Shown in pieces: positions 36,947 through 49,575 of a stretch of 64,000 nucleotides of DNA. Below the pieces are notes generated by a model. It did not search any database. It saw only the letters and a program-made list of their open reading frames with translations, and was not told the DNA's origin. The translations under genes were made by a program, and so were the position numbers. Origin of the DNA: Anaeramoeba flamelloides (taxonomy: Eukaryota; Metamonada; Anaeramoebidae); the NCBI GenBank assembly GCA_027625915.1, contig JANTQA010000021.1, forward strand, positions 3,038,001 through 3,102,000. The letters are read 5' to 3'. Numbering within the stretch: position 1 is the first letter of the stretch; every line of letters starts with the position of its first letter.

Positions 36947-39900
36947 CAAGAATATTGTAAAATTAATTCTTTAAATCAATTTTGGAATTCATCTGTGTTT
37001 GCGATAGCATTACACTCAAAAACACAACAATTATTGTTATCAAAATGTTTAATAAATTCGGACCAATATACATGGGAAAATATTAAAAATATTGGGTTGG
37101 TTTATTGGGTTAGTGATCAAATTTTATTAAAGGCAATTACTGAAAAAATAGCTATTGCACAATATAAAATCAAAAGGGATCCAGAAGATTGTGCTTTATT
37201 CTATTTAGCTTTAAACAAAAAAAATTTATTAATAAAATTATATAAAATAGAAAATGAAATTAAAATCATAAATTTCCTACAGAATAATTTTCAGAATAAA
37301 AAATGGAAAAGAGCTGCTCAAAAAAACGCTTACACTTTATTAAGTAAGGGTAGATTTTTATTAGCGGCTACATTTTTTTTATTAGCTGATGAAATCAAAT
37401 TAACAGTACAAGTAATACTTAAAAACATTAAAGATTTCCAATTAGCGTTCTTCATCATTAGGATTTATTATAGTGTTCATTTTAATGATTTTAACACTTC
37501 AAATCTTTTAATGGATAATAAAAATATTATTGAGCATAATATTATTAACTATGCTCAAAATACTAATGATATTTGGCTTGAACATATCACTTATTATTTA
37601 ATACAAGATTATGAAAAATCTTTATTGTGCTTTTTAAAACAAGAGAAAAATCCCTTTCAAAATATCTCTTTGGTGAAATATTATTTATCGATTAAAAATG
37701 AAGAAAACGTTAAAAAAATTACTCAAAATCTCCCAAAGAATTTTGAATTGATATTATATTCTAAAAATTCTTGGTTTTATTTGAATCAAGGTATATCAAT
37801 TTTGTCATTAGAACTGTTATTAAATTTTGATAAAACTATTAATAAAAGTGAAATATTAGATGATAATAGTAATAAAAATCAAAAGAATAATAATGACAAT
37901 ATTCAAAATAATAATTCTAAGAATGAAAATGAAAATGAAAATGAAAATGATATTTATAATAATAAAGGTTTATTTGATAATAATGAGAATGATGAAGAAA
38001 AATTAAATAACGATTTTGCTGAATCTTTAGATTTTTCAATCCCAGATTTTTCATTTAACAATTCAGATTTTGTTTTTGATGAAAATATAACAGACGAATT
38101 GTCAACTAATAATCAATATAATAATTTTTTTTCATCTTTTACTGTTCCTGAAACAGTTAATAATTTTGATGATGAAAATGATCAGAATGAAAATAAGAAG
38201 GAAATTGAAAAGGAGAACGATAATGATAAAAAACAGGATTACAAAATCAAAAAAATAATTAAAAAAAGAATCAGTGTACTAAAAGTAAAGTTAATATTAA
38301 AAATTTTACTTCAATATATCCAGATCGATGAATATCAATATTTTAAAAAAAAAAAAGAAACAAAAAATATTTTAAATTTGGATCAATTTAAAACGAATTT
38401 AAAATACATATGTAATATTTATTCTTTAAATGAAAAGAAAATAACATTAATCATTTTACAAATGTGTAAAATACTAAACTATCAAAAACAATATTTTTAT
38501 TTAATTAAAAATAATAAATTAAATACGAATCATTGCTATAATAAAAATAATAATCTAGAAATTGGAGAAGATAATGATGATAATGAAGAAGAAAAAAAAG
38601 AAGAAAAAAAAGATGTAGAAGAAAAAGAAAAAAATAATAATCAAATCAAACATTTACAACTGATTTCTCAAGAAATTATTAAATACTTGAAAAAGAAACC
38701 ACAAAAATTTTTGAAAATACAATTTAATTCAAGAATAAAAATAATAAAGATAATATATTATTTAATTTTCTGTTTAGAAAATTTAATACAAAATGATGAA
38801 ATAAATGAAATTTATACTCAAATTCAATTTCAAACGATTTTTTTAATCTTGGTCTTACTTTTTAATTTAATGTTTGATTTAAAACAGTATAAATATCTTT
38901 GCAAATTGTTACAAATCACACACAATTTAAAAAATAATAAATTCAATTTAATCCTAGAATTGATTTTAAAAATATTGTCTTATTATAGAAAGGAATTTTT
39001 ACCATTCAATTTTGAATTTACATCAATAATAGAAAATGAAAAGCATATTGAATATGATGAATATGAAAAACATTTAAGAGAGAAATTTGGTGTAATTGAT
39101 TTAATTGATAATCTCAATATAATTTCTTCAGATGAAGATGACGATTCTTCTAATGGTTCCGATACTGAAAGTGATACTGAATATGTAAGTGGAAGTGAAA
39201 GTAATGCTGAATCAAATGATAGTTTTGAAAATAATTACAAAGATATTCATAATTTGAATTCTAGCAATATTAAAAAAAATAATAATGGTATTAATAAAGA
39301 AGAAGGTGATGATGATGATGATGATGATGATGATGGCGACGGCGATGGTGATGACAAAAATCAAAATGATATCAAGATCTTAGAAAAAACTTTTTTTTCA
39401 AAAAAAATTCAAAAACGTTTCAAAAATATCTCCAAAAAATTTAGTAATAGCCTTGGGAAAAAAGTTTTAGATTTTTACATTATTTCAAAATTTCATTCTG
39501 ATATTCAAAACTTTAAAAGCACAATTTCAAATGAATATTTTAATCAGTTCCAAAAAGTTATCAGTGATATTCCAAGTGGTAATATTAAAATATCCTTAGA
39601 TCTAGAAAAATATTTAAGTTTTTTCAAATCAAAAATTAAAAATGAATTAATATCTTATTTAATAACAAACCAATTTAACTTTCCGTATGAAAAATACTTT
39701 TTTCATATTCAATTTCATAAAAAATCAATGAATGAATTATGGGAAATGTTTTCTTCAAATACTCAAGATTTTAAAAGCTTCTTTAATGATTTTATCCAAA
39801 TTTTAAATAACATTTATCCTAAAAAAGAAGATTTGTTATATAATACTATTACATTTTTAAATCAAAAAATTTATTATCAAAATCAATTGCCAATATATTG

Positions 39901-41377
39901 CTTTTGTGTGAATAGTAAAGATAATGATTTAATTTCAATAATAAATTCCAAAGGCGTTGAAGAAATTGATTTAGCAAATAATAGTAAATTAATTCAAGAT
40001 TCCACGAAGAAGAAGGATTTTGGTAATGAGGAAGGTGATAATTATCAAAACGTTGTTGATGTAAATGAAGAGAAATGGATAAAGGATAAAGATAATGAGG
40101 GGGGAAGGGAGGTGGGAAATGGTGTAAATAAGAAAAAGAAAAAATTGAAAAGAAAAAAATCATTTTTTAAAAAAAGATTTCAAAAATTCTCATCTGATAA
40201 GCAAATTAATGTGTTAGGTAAAAATAAAAATAAAAATAAATTGAAATATCAAAATAATTTATATTCAAAATCATATAATAATTTTGTCAAAAAAAAACCA
40301 ACGATATCTAAAAATGAAGCGAATAGTCCTTATGGTATTGAGAAAATTGTCAGCAAATTGTGTGCTACAAGTAATCTTTTAGCAATTGATGAGAATAATG
40401 AAAATAAAGAAACCATGATCAAAAAAAGTTTCAAACAAATTAATACAAAAATTTTTAAAATAAATCAAAATGTGAATTTCAAACAAGAAAAAATGATAAT
40501 TGCGCAAAAATTACAAACAAATCTACAAAACTGGACCGAAATTACTTTTTTACAGGGAATCAAATGGGCAGAAAGTCATCCGGTATTGCCAATATTTTTG
40601 ACTGGTGGCATAAATGGCAGTATTCAATTATGGCAATTTGAAATTGATCACCCGTTGCTTTGTTTCTCCACAAATACAAAAAATACTATTGAAAAAATTT
40701 CCTTTAATAAGACAGGCAACCGGTTCTGTTCGTTAGACTCAAATTCAATATTACGGATATTTAATTTCAGCATGCATGAATCTGAATTAGATCCAATATT
40801 TGTTTCAAATTTATATTTACAAAAAATATTTGACTTTGCTTTTTTAAATTCGCCAACTTTGATTGCAGTGTTAGGTATTTCAATAGAAAAAAGATATCTC
40901 ATTCTCATCTGTGATCTATTTTTATCGAAATTTAAATCAATTATAATGGAGTTCCAATTACAATCTAATGAAAAGCCCACTTCAGTGTTATATTCACAGG
41001 TTCATAATTTGCTAATTGTCAGTGGTAAAACTGGTTCAATTTCAATCATCGATTTGAAATTAAATAAACTAGTTATTACTATCAAACCCCACAATTCAAA
41101 AATTACATCAATGGATTTGCACCCTGCAGAAAGATTTTTTATTTCTGGTTGTAAGTTAGGATCAATATGCGTATTTTCGCTCCCAGATTTATGTTTAGTG
41201 GCTAATTGGGAAAAAGTTCATGAAAAGCATCATTTTTTCTCCAAAAGTGCTCGAAAAGAAAAGCATAGAAAAGGAATAACTAGAGTTATTTTTACAAAGG
41301 ACAAAATTATTTCTTCTGGGATGGATGGAAAAATTATTTCTAGAAATTTTAATTTTAATATGGTTGGTATTAATTAA
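29147..41377 (+). CDS. DMXL: Rabconnectin-3 alpha / DMX-like WD-repeat protein (RAVE subunit Rav1 family), three exons
   Basis: Exons are 29147-29452, 29576-29933 and 33918-41377, with donors GTAATC and GTAATT and acceptors ACAG and ATAG. The coding sum of 8124 nt is divisible by three, giving about 2707 aa (human DMXL2 about 3036). N-terminal WD repeats include VISVCWSGFSGQLATL, LNCLDWSPVEKLLLVCG, FSQDGRLFATSS and IKYLSWRKG...VLLTVSIKGIVRIWRET, the last matching the DMXL FSWRK...CRLWAET block. The Rav1 core (about residues 1238-1413) contains RDPEDCALFYLALNKKNLL and KRAAQKNAYTLLSKGRF followed by AATFFLLADE. The C-terminal WD domain (about 2419-2707) begins WAESHPVLPIFLTGG. By family it promotes reassembly of V-ATPase V1 onto Vo at endosomes. 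The ATG chosen follows an upstream TTG-initiated frame. A poly-Asn tract precedes the Rav1 core. Confidence 0.9.
32200..33655 (+). repeat. Dispersed repeat R, copy 2 (split by an insertion)
   Basis: Two blocks, 32200-32519 and 33459-33655, together about 517 bp and collinear with 1495-2020. The two halves are separated by the TTAA-flanked element at 32524-33454. Confidence 0.6.
32520..33458. mobile_element. TTAA-target DNA transposon B, 931 bp, non-autonomous
   Basis: The element runs 32524-33454, with terminal inverted repeats GGGACTAGTCTATATTAA and TTAATATAGATTAGTCCC (one mismatch in 18) and TTAA on both sides. A TTAA duplication is the piggyBac signature, but the GGGAC ends are not the classic CCC ends, so the superfamily is uncertain. 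The short frames inside lack transposase motifs. Its insertion splits repeat R, whose other copy supplies the empty site. Confidence 0.75.
36859..36945 (+). repeat. AAY codon tract encoding poly-Asn
   Basis: About 28 consecutive AAC/AAT codons inside the third exon of the DMX-like gene, just before the conserved Rav1 core. The first part mixes AAC and AAT; the second is pure AAT, suggesting recent slippage growth. Confidence 0.9.
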
Positions 41378-44060
41378 TTAATTTTTAATTGGTGAGGGGA
41401 TCTTTTTTCGTAACTTCAATTTTGAATGAATACTTTATAGCTTGCTGTTGGAAGTTTAGTAATATAATTATACAATAAATGATCATTAGAGTTCATATTT
41501 TTTAAAAAATAAATTTGTGTTTATTGTTGAATTGAATATTTTGAAATGAAAAAAAAAGCTAAAAAGAAATGATTTATGTTTGTGTGTATCAGATAATCAA
41601 ACATTGATAGTGTTGCAAAGATGTCTTTTTATTATTATTTGTTTATGTTTTTTTTTTTCAGATTAAATTCCTTTTAAAAAATTTTTAAAAACGACTATCA
41701 TGCAGTATCAATTTTTTTAAAAAATCCCTTATTTATCGAAAGGATTTGAATAAAACTTTAATTGTTTTTTTTTTTTTTTGTTATTTCATTTAATTACTGT
41801 TCTCAAACTTTAAACTTTTTTTTTTGTTTAATTTTTCAAAAAATTAAAAATATATTCCGTATAATTCATATTACAAAAATTTTAGTGTAATAAAAATTAA
41901 ATAATAAAAGGTAATAATAATGTTTTTTCATAAAAATTTTATGTTTATATCAAAAATTTACATAATTACCAATAGTTATATCAGAAATAATTGAAGAAAA
42001 TGAAATAAAAATACATATTTAAGATTCAAAAAAAAACTGCATACATTTGATAATTCAAAAATTAAAATCAATATGCTATCTTTAGACTAAATTTTGAGTT
42101 TTTTGTATTTTTTAAAACTGTTAAAAGAATAACAAGAGTGTGTATTACTTTCAATTTGGAAATAATTTTGTTTTTTTTTTTTTATAATATTATCATTTAA
42201 AATTATTATTTATTTCTTTTGTTTTTTTAACTTTGAATCTTTTTCATTGGGTTGAAAAAATTTTTTGAATCATTGATTTAAGTTTACAGTTTAGTTTCCT
42301 TAAATAATATATATATATATATATATAAAAACACCATTTCACTCAAAGAGGCCAGCCAAAAATAATAAATTCGCTTTATTTTCAAGAATCAATCAAAAAA
42401 AGATTGTTTAGAAATACAAGAAATAAAAAATTTATTATTAGAGTAGGTAATCATAAAAGGAAAGCCTGAAAAAACCATAAATTTCAAAAAAAAAAATGTA
42501 AAAAATTTTTTGGGAACTTTTCATTGGAGCGTCTCGTACAAAATTCTCAATTTCTTTAGGAAATTAAAATTATTAAGAATAAGATTTTTATTTGTAAATG
42601 TATGAATTTTAAGATAAAATACAAAGCTTCACTTTTTTTAATGTTAATTTGAAGTTTCAAACATTTTTTTTTCAATTTTAATTTTAAAAAAATATATAAA
42701 AAAAGAAAAGAAAAAAGCAATAAGCAAAAATACAAAAAAAAATTTTAAAATGAGAAAAAATCATTTTGATCTAAAAATTGAAATTTTAGTTTGAGAAGAA
42801 TAATGAATTAGACTTATAGAATATGTTCTATTTCTTCAATAAAATTGGGGCCATTTGACTGAAAAAGAGTTTATATATATATATTGATTGAAGGGGGTGA
42901 TCAAATATCCTCTTCCAGCCATATTTTTTTTTTTTTCAATTTGAAAAATCAACTGAAGTTTTATTTAATTTTCGGTTAGTTTCTCGAATTGAAAAAAGAG
43001 CGATTAGATTTTCCAGGATTTAAAAGAATAGAATGTATTTTCAAAAAAGTTGAGAATCTTTTTTTTACATTTCAAAAAAAAAAAAATCATCTTTGTAGTG
43101 AATTTATTGGTTAATTGACAATATCAAATTAAGTTTAATATTAATACTTATTGAATCATCAACTAAGGTAATTATCCCAAATTTTGTATATTGAAATATG
43201 TCCAAAAAATGAAAAAATAAGTATATTTTTTTTTGGAGAAAACCATGCACATCTGATTTTTATGAAAAAATGAGAAATATGGCAAGTGTACAAATTATTT
43301 TTTAAAGGATCAAATACATTTTATATGTTTTTAATTCTATTTGAAAATTTTTTGAGATTTAACAAGTTATGAAAATGATTTTTTCGATCAAAAAGAAAAT
43401 AATAAACACTAATTTTCACCCCTAAAAATATCATTAAATCGAGATCAGAAAAGATTAATATCTTTTATTTATTTATTAAAATACTAAGAACCAAATTGAA
43501 TTATTATCAAGAATTGATAGATGGGTGTCAAAGAAGTAGTAGTCAATAAAATTTTTGACTATTATAAAGTAAAAGAAGTATTACTAGTTTTTGAAATTGT
43601 AATGAGATAAAATTTCAAATGATTTCTTTTTTCCAATTCAGTAAGGATAATTTGAATAAAAAACTTGATAGTATATTCTTTGGTTTTTTTCTTGCAATTT
43701 TGAAATATTTCACACATTTAGGATGTTTTGTTCATCAGTGGATACCCTTTATGTGATTCAACAAGATTCTGTGAATTAAATTTATTTCACAGGTATTAAT
43801 CAATTTCTTTAATATCTCTTAATAAGAGAAAAATAAAAAGAATGAAATAAATAATTTTATCCCATTTATTATTCAAAGATAATCAAAAAAGTTTTTAAGA
43901 GTTAATCAAAAATAGTTCTATTAAAATTTTGAAACTGTTTGATGTCTACTTTTTAAAAATCTGTGTTTACAATTGTTGAAAATGTCTTGGGCTTAGAAAA
44001 GTTTAAAATATTGATTTTCCTTTTATGAGATTTTACTCTTAGATATTAATTGTTTAAAAT
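41378..44060. other. Intergenic between DMX-like and PSMD7 genes
   Basis: Contains a TA run at about 42307-42326 directly abutting element D copy 1 (42324-42875). The rest is A/T-rich with no recognised gene. Confidence 0.5.
42324..42875 (+). mobile_element. Element D, copy 1 (about 552 bp)
   Basis: This sequence is, in reverse complement, the same as 51952-52520. Shared landmarks include CCATTTCACTCAAAG, GGCCAGCC/GGCTAG, TCTCAATTTCTTTAGGAAA, TTTGAAGTTTCAAAC, AAGCAATAAGCAAAA and GTTTGAGAAGAATAATGAATTA. The ends form imperfect terminal inverted repeats (TATAAACWCCATTTCACTCAAAG against TATAAACTCTTTTTCAGTCAAATGG), within TA-rich flanks. It has no coding capacity. Confidence 0.75.
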
Positions 44061-45851
44061 ATGAGTGAAAATACATTTGACAAAGTAGTTGTCCATCCTT
44101 TAGTATTGTTGTCAGTTGTTGATCACTTCAAAAGATCAAAACAAGCCCCTCAAAAGCGTGTAATTGGTTGTTTATTAACTGAAGGTTCACCAGAAAAAAC
44201 TCTCCACATCACATTAAGCTTTGCTACTAAGATCTTGAAAAAAATTTTCTTACACAATAACAAACAAGTCAAACTCAAATCCTTTTCTTTTCTTTATTTT
44301 TTTCACACCTTATTTTGATACTAAATGTTACTGTCCATCAAATAATACCAATTGCAATATTACGATCACTAAATCAAAAATCTAAAAATCAAAAAAAAAG
44401 TTCCTTTTGATGAAAAATTAGAAAAACCTGATGTATGGTTTATCGATCACAATTTCCTTGAAACAATGTTTGAAATGCACAAAAAAGTTAATGGTAAGAA
44501 ACAGATCTCTTGTTACTTTTTGTTATTATTTTTCCTTTTCATTTCACCTTATTTTTCTTTTTGAAACATTATTCTTTTTGAAAGAATGAAAAAAACAAAT
44601 GTTTAAAAAACAGCAATTATTCCTTTGTTTCAAAAAAAAATGACAAAAAACTTGGCACTCACTAAATTTTAAATAAAAGAAAAAGAAAATATAACTCCAA
44701 AAACAAAGTCATAATTAGAATAACAAAAAGAATAAGAAAAATACAAAAAAATAAGAAGAAGAAAAAAACATCGTCCTTAAAAAAAAAAAATATACTTTGT
44801 CATCAACAATTAAAAACAAAAGTCATTTTTTTTTTATAAAATTGAATAAGATACTTTTTGAAACACTGACTGAAAGAAAAAAACAAACACCCCATTAACC
44901 AAAGAATTTTTTTTTTATACATACCTTCCTTATTGTTCTTATTTTTCCTGTTTTTTCCTCATTTTAAGATTTGAATCTTTTTCTTTTGAATTGAAAAAAC
45001 ACTGAAAGATTTCATTATGATTTGATTCCCTATGAAATCCCAATACTCACAATTGTTACCAAAACACCAACAAATAAACCAAGCATAAATTAATGAAACA
45101 ACCAAGCAAACAATTAAAAACAATTTTTGAAAAACTAATAAAATAAAAAAACGACCAAAAATAGCTAAAGAGCGTATTGTTGGATGGTATAGCACAGGAT
45201 CTATTAGAAAATCTGATCTTGATATTCATGAAATCTTTAGGAAATATACCCAAGACCCAGCCTTTGTAATCATTAACGTTCATCAAGGTGATGGTGCACT
45301 TGGAATTCCAGTCAAATATTTCGATCTATTGAGGAGTTAAAAAAGATGGACAAGAATCAAAAAGAACTTTTAAGCATTGTCCAAGTGAAGTTGGGGCATT
45401 TGAAGCTGAAGAAGTTGGTGTTGAGCATCTTTTACGTGATATTAAAGACACAACAGTCAACAACTTAACAACTAGCATAGGATCCAAAATCTCAGCACTG
45501 AAAGGGTTTAAAGAAAGATTCAACGAAATGTCAAAATATTTGCAAGATGTGTTAGCTGGGAAATTACAGCCTAACCATTTAATTATCTCCAATATTCAAG
45601 ACGTTTTTAACATTGGATTAAATTTGGATACAAACAATTTAAATTCGCAAATTTCAATAACGAATAATGACATGACTTTAACAATTTATCTTTCTTCAAT
45701 GGTTAGATCCGTAATAGCTCTTCATGACCTCATAGAAAATAAAATCCAAAATAGAGAAATTGAAAAAAGATTGAGAATGGAATCATATAAAAAAACTCAA
45801 AAAAAGGAAGAAGAAAAATTGAAACAAAGCAAAGAAAATAACAAAAATTAA
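44061..45851 (+). CDS. PSMD7: 26S proteasome regulatory subunit RPN8 (PSMD7), disrupted as read
   Basis: Exon 1 (44061 to about 44225) encodes FDKVVVHPLVLLSVVDHF, a hallmark of the MPN domain. Exon 2 (44401-44493) encodes VPFDEKLEKPDVWFIDH. Exon 3 (45165-45851) encodes KERIVGWYSTG, EVGAFEAEEVGVEHLLRDIK and a C-terminal helical part ending in a Lys/Glu tail. The 671 nt second intron is normal (GTAAGA...ATAG). The family is the non-catalytic MPN partner of RPN11 in the proteasome lid; the human GWYHTG is GWYSTG here. Three problems appear. There is no GT donor after exon 1 (the sequence continues ACTAAG), and the frame shifts by one base near 45323 and again in an A6 run at 45339-45344. Flanking protein similarity is strong throughout, so this is either a recent pseudogene or carries sequencing/assembly errors. 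Confidence 0.85.
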
Positions 45852-47029
45852 AAATTAAAACAATAATTGGCTATGTTTAATTGTTGATTAACGAAATAAA
45901 AAAGAATTAATTTAAAATAAGGAAAAAAATCATTCCTAAATCGAAATAATCAAGAAATTAATTCTGCAAATGTCTCAAAAATAAAAATTGTTTTTATGGA
46001 TACACAATAAATTTATATAAATATCAAGAATTTTTAAAACAAAATCCATCACAATACAATTATATTATACTATACAATACCCATTATAAATAAAATAAAC
46101 ATATAACTAAAGAATATAAATAAGCATTGTTTTTATAAATATTAATTTTTAAAATTGGTCATTTTTTTTCAATAAAATAACTTTTATAAATTATGAACCA
46201 TTTTTGATGGAAAATTCTCTCCAAATATGTTCTTTGTATATACTTTTGTAAAAGTAATTTTTTTAAAGTTTTTTCATTCTTTTGACTTTTTATCGTTTTT
46301 TTTTTAAATTTTTTTTTGTTTGAAAAATACTTTTATAAAAAAAGAAATTTTTTTTAAATGAATAAATATTGAAATTAAAATTGATTTTGTGTATAAAAAG
46401 CCTTATTTCAAATTTGTACATCAGTTAAAACATAATTGTTCACAGGTTTTTTGAGGTATTGTGACAAAAGTAGACCTCGATAATGTTTGTTTCAAAATTT
46501 TTTAATTTTTTTTTTTTTTTTTTTCTTGGATTAGAATTTGTTTCGTACAATAGTAATGTTTATTAATGAAATATTATATTTGTTGTTATAATAAATTAGG
46601 ATAATAATATCCATTTTTGAAAAAAAATGGTTTGTTATTTGGGGATTAGAAAATCTTTAATATTTGTTATTTAAAATGGAATAGTTTATAATAAACTAAA
46701 ATAATATATTTTTTTTAACATGGTTAAAACAATTTATAGAATAATATTACAAAAAGTACATTCAAACGGCAAATTATTTTAATTTTATTAACTATTTTGA
46801 TTTTTTTTTTTTTTTTTTTTTTTTTGGTCTTTTCTGTTTGATTTTCATTTATTTTATAATTTTTTATATGGTATGATTTCAATTGTTGGATCAAAAATGT
46901 TTTTGAATAGTTGATATTAATTAAAAGTTTTGTTATTTTTTAAAAAAAGGAAGATCATCAATTAATTAGTTGGTGGTCTGTAAATATTTTATCAATTAGA
47001 AGTTGTTTATAGAATGTCAACAAATTTAC

Positions 47030-47231
47030 TGCAGTCAGTTTCACTTTTATGGCACAAACTATTACTGGATTTAAGGTACAACAAAAAAATCTCAATTTAA
47101 GGCACAAAATTTTAGATTCTAGTAAAATGATTTGTAAAAGAAAAAATTCCAAATTTGGTGCTTTAATTTGAGATTTTTTTGTGCTTTAAATTTCGTTGAA
47201 AGTTTGTGTCGTAAAAATGTAATTGACTGTA
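47030..47231. mobile_element. Palindromic TA-element family A, copy 6 (oldest-looking)
   Basis: A 198 bp element (47032-47229) with ends CAGTCAGTTTCAC and GTAATTGACTG. The left flank is TG and the right flank TA, and the arms carry more mismatches than in the other copies, consistent with an older insertion. Confidence 0.75.
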
Positions 47232-48916
47232 ATACGTTGTTTTATTACTCTCTATTTAAAATATTTGTTATTGAATTTCGATTTTTTGATTTAAAAATAA
47301 TTTATTTATTCTTGTGTATGTGTGTATTTGCATGAAAAATTAATAATCATGAATTTTTAATTTGTTTGTATTTCTAATTTTAAATTTCCCATAGAATTTA
47401 TTTACATATATTTAAAAAAAAAATATTAAAATTATAGATATTAAAAATTTTAAATTAGGGTTTTAGTTTTGAATCAAAAATATATAAAATGAAAAAAAAA
47501 GAAAAGAAAAGGAAAAGAAATTTCTGATTTTTCTCTTTTTTTCTACTGTATATTATTTATCAGTTAAAAAAACAGATAATTAAATTCGAGAAGGTATATG
47601 TCTTGTTTTTATCCACAGTAAGTAAAAATTGAAAGTTTTTAGTTGAAGAAATTTGAATTTATTATTATCTATAATTTAATAATGTTTCTCCTTTTGAATC
47701 TTGATTAGGGGGGAAATTCAATCAATATTACATTTTCAATTTTAATTGACCTTAATAGTTATTTAAATTAAACTAAAATATTATTTTGATATATTGTGAA
47801 TTATTCAATTTTTTTTTTTTTTGTAAAAAATTAAAAATTATGCAGTTTTTCATTGATTTTTAAAGGAAAAAATAATTAAATTTGCTTTTCTCCATTATTA
47901 TTTAAAGGTGTTACACCAAATAAAATCTAAATAGACAAAAAAAATAATTATATGGCCAAATATATTTTTATGCATCTTTTGTTCACTGATTTAAATCTTT
48001 TTTTGTTTAAAAAATGAGTTTTTTTATGAAATTTTGTTTATTCTTGTATATTCCTTTAAAGTTCATACTCGTAATGACCATTTAATTTGGGATTAGAATT
48101 GAATTATGGTTTAATTATTCAATTTAACTGAGTAAACAATAGTAAAATAATAATTGCTCTATGAAATTAAAAAATAATTGTTTTGAAATCTTTCAAGTTA
48201 TATCTAAAATCGCTGAGTAAATAAATTTTTAGTAAAAAAAAAAAAATTATCAAATAAAATAAAAAATAAACTCTAATATGGATATCTTTCAAGGAAAAAA
48301 ACATTTAATATAATGTTTTTATACAAGATCTCAAAAAATGTATCTAATATTTTGAATTGATGTTAGTGTTGTTGAATATAAATTTCTTTGATTTTTTTGA
48401 CCGAGAAAAAAAAAGAGTTATTATAATTATTTTTAAAAAATTGAAAACTATTATAGAAGATTTGCAGAATTTCAACTTTTGCAAAGTTTTTAATTTTAAT
48501 TATGTGGATTTTTTTAAAAAAAAAAAAATCTTCCTAGTACAACGTCTATCTCTGATTTAAAGGTTCGTCAGCACCTTATTAATATAGAAAATTTTCAAAA
48601 AGTTTTATTTCTGAAAAAATCTTTAACTTTTTGAAACTAAAAGGTTTGAAAAAAGTTTTAAAATAGTCTAAACTTTTTAAAATTGATGTTTTATTATGTT
48701 TTTGTTAATTAATTGAACTTCTCGTGGTCATTCTTATATAAATATCATTGACAAAGATTTATCATTGATTGAAAATGGGAATAGAATAGTGCAGTATTGC
48801 CAGTTTCAAATTAATTTTAAATTTTTGATTGCCTCTATTGAAAGGAAATTGTATTTTCCGGGACAAATTCCTTTGAACCCAAAACTCTTTATTTTTTTTG
48901 TCATTCTAGATCACAT

Positions 48917-49475
48917 TTAAGGTTTACAATCCCTGAAATTTGAAAAAAAAATTATTTTATTTCAGGAGTTACCACTTGTTTATTTGGTTCTTAGCTGATC
49001 GGTTGTGTTCTCGGTATGGGTTTTAAGAGTGGTTCAAAAAAGGACAATTTTTGACAATTTATTTTTTTTTCCAAATCCAAAATGAAGAGTGTAAGCTAAT
49101 ATATGGGTAGGTCTTTTAATAATAAATTTTGATTTTGGGTCGTAGGAAAAAATTTTGATTTACTTTTTAGTTAAACAACAAAATGAATAAAGTTTTCTTC
49201 TAAAAAAACATCAAATCAAACCAAATCTTATAGAAAATTTCAATCAACAGTCCACAGACAAATTTTTTATAACTTGAGTTTCCTATCTCTTCCTCTTTCA
49301 CTTTTCATTTTAAATTTAGGAAAAAAAAAAAAATAAATTGTCAAAAATTGACATTTTGAACCACTATTAAAACCCATACCAATCACAAGATCGATCAGCT
49401 AAGAACCAAACTAGCATGCCCCCACACCCAAAACAAGATTATCTTTTTTCAAATTTCGGGGATTGTAAACCTTAA
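48917..49475. mobile_element. TTAA-target foldback element C, 551 bp
   Basis: The element runs 48921-49471. The ends are GGTTTACAATCCC and GGGATTGTAAACC, flanked by TTAA on each side. Arms of about 150 bp are imperfect but collinear (shared GGTTCTTAGCTGATCG, GGTATGGGTTTTAA, GTGGTTCAAAA, CAATTTTTGACAATTTATTT). The loop of about 240 bp has no frame. It differs in sequence from element B but has the same target type. It sits directly upstream of the FYVE-ARM gene. Confidence 0.8.
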
Positions 49476-49575
49476 ACCTCAACAATACCATTTTTTCATT
49501 TTTTCTTTATGATTTTTTTGTTTTTAATTTTATTCAAATAAAGTAATCCAACTTTTAACTACAAAAATTTTCTAA

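Larger units (their letters stand above)
45852..49575. other. Intergenic between PSMD7 and FYVE-ARM genes
   Basis: Contains family-A copy 6 (47030-47231), long T runs (46802-46825) and the 551 bp TTAA foldback C (48917-49475), which ends 100 bp before the next gene's ATG. A 67-codon frame at 48357 is Phe/Ile/Lys-rich and probably chance. Confidence 0.5.

Noticed and set aside
36692-36949. Minus-strand frame made almost only of Ile/Val
   Set aside because: It is the antisense of the poly-Asn codon tract of the DMX-like gene.
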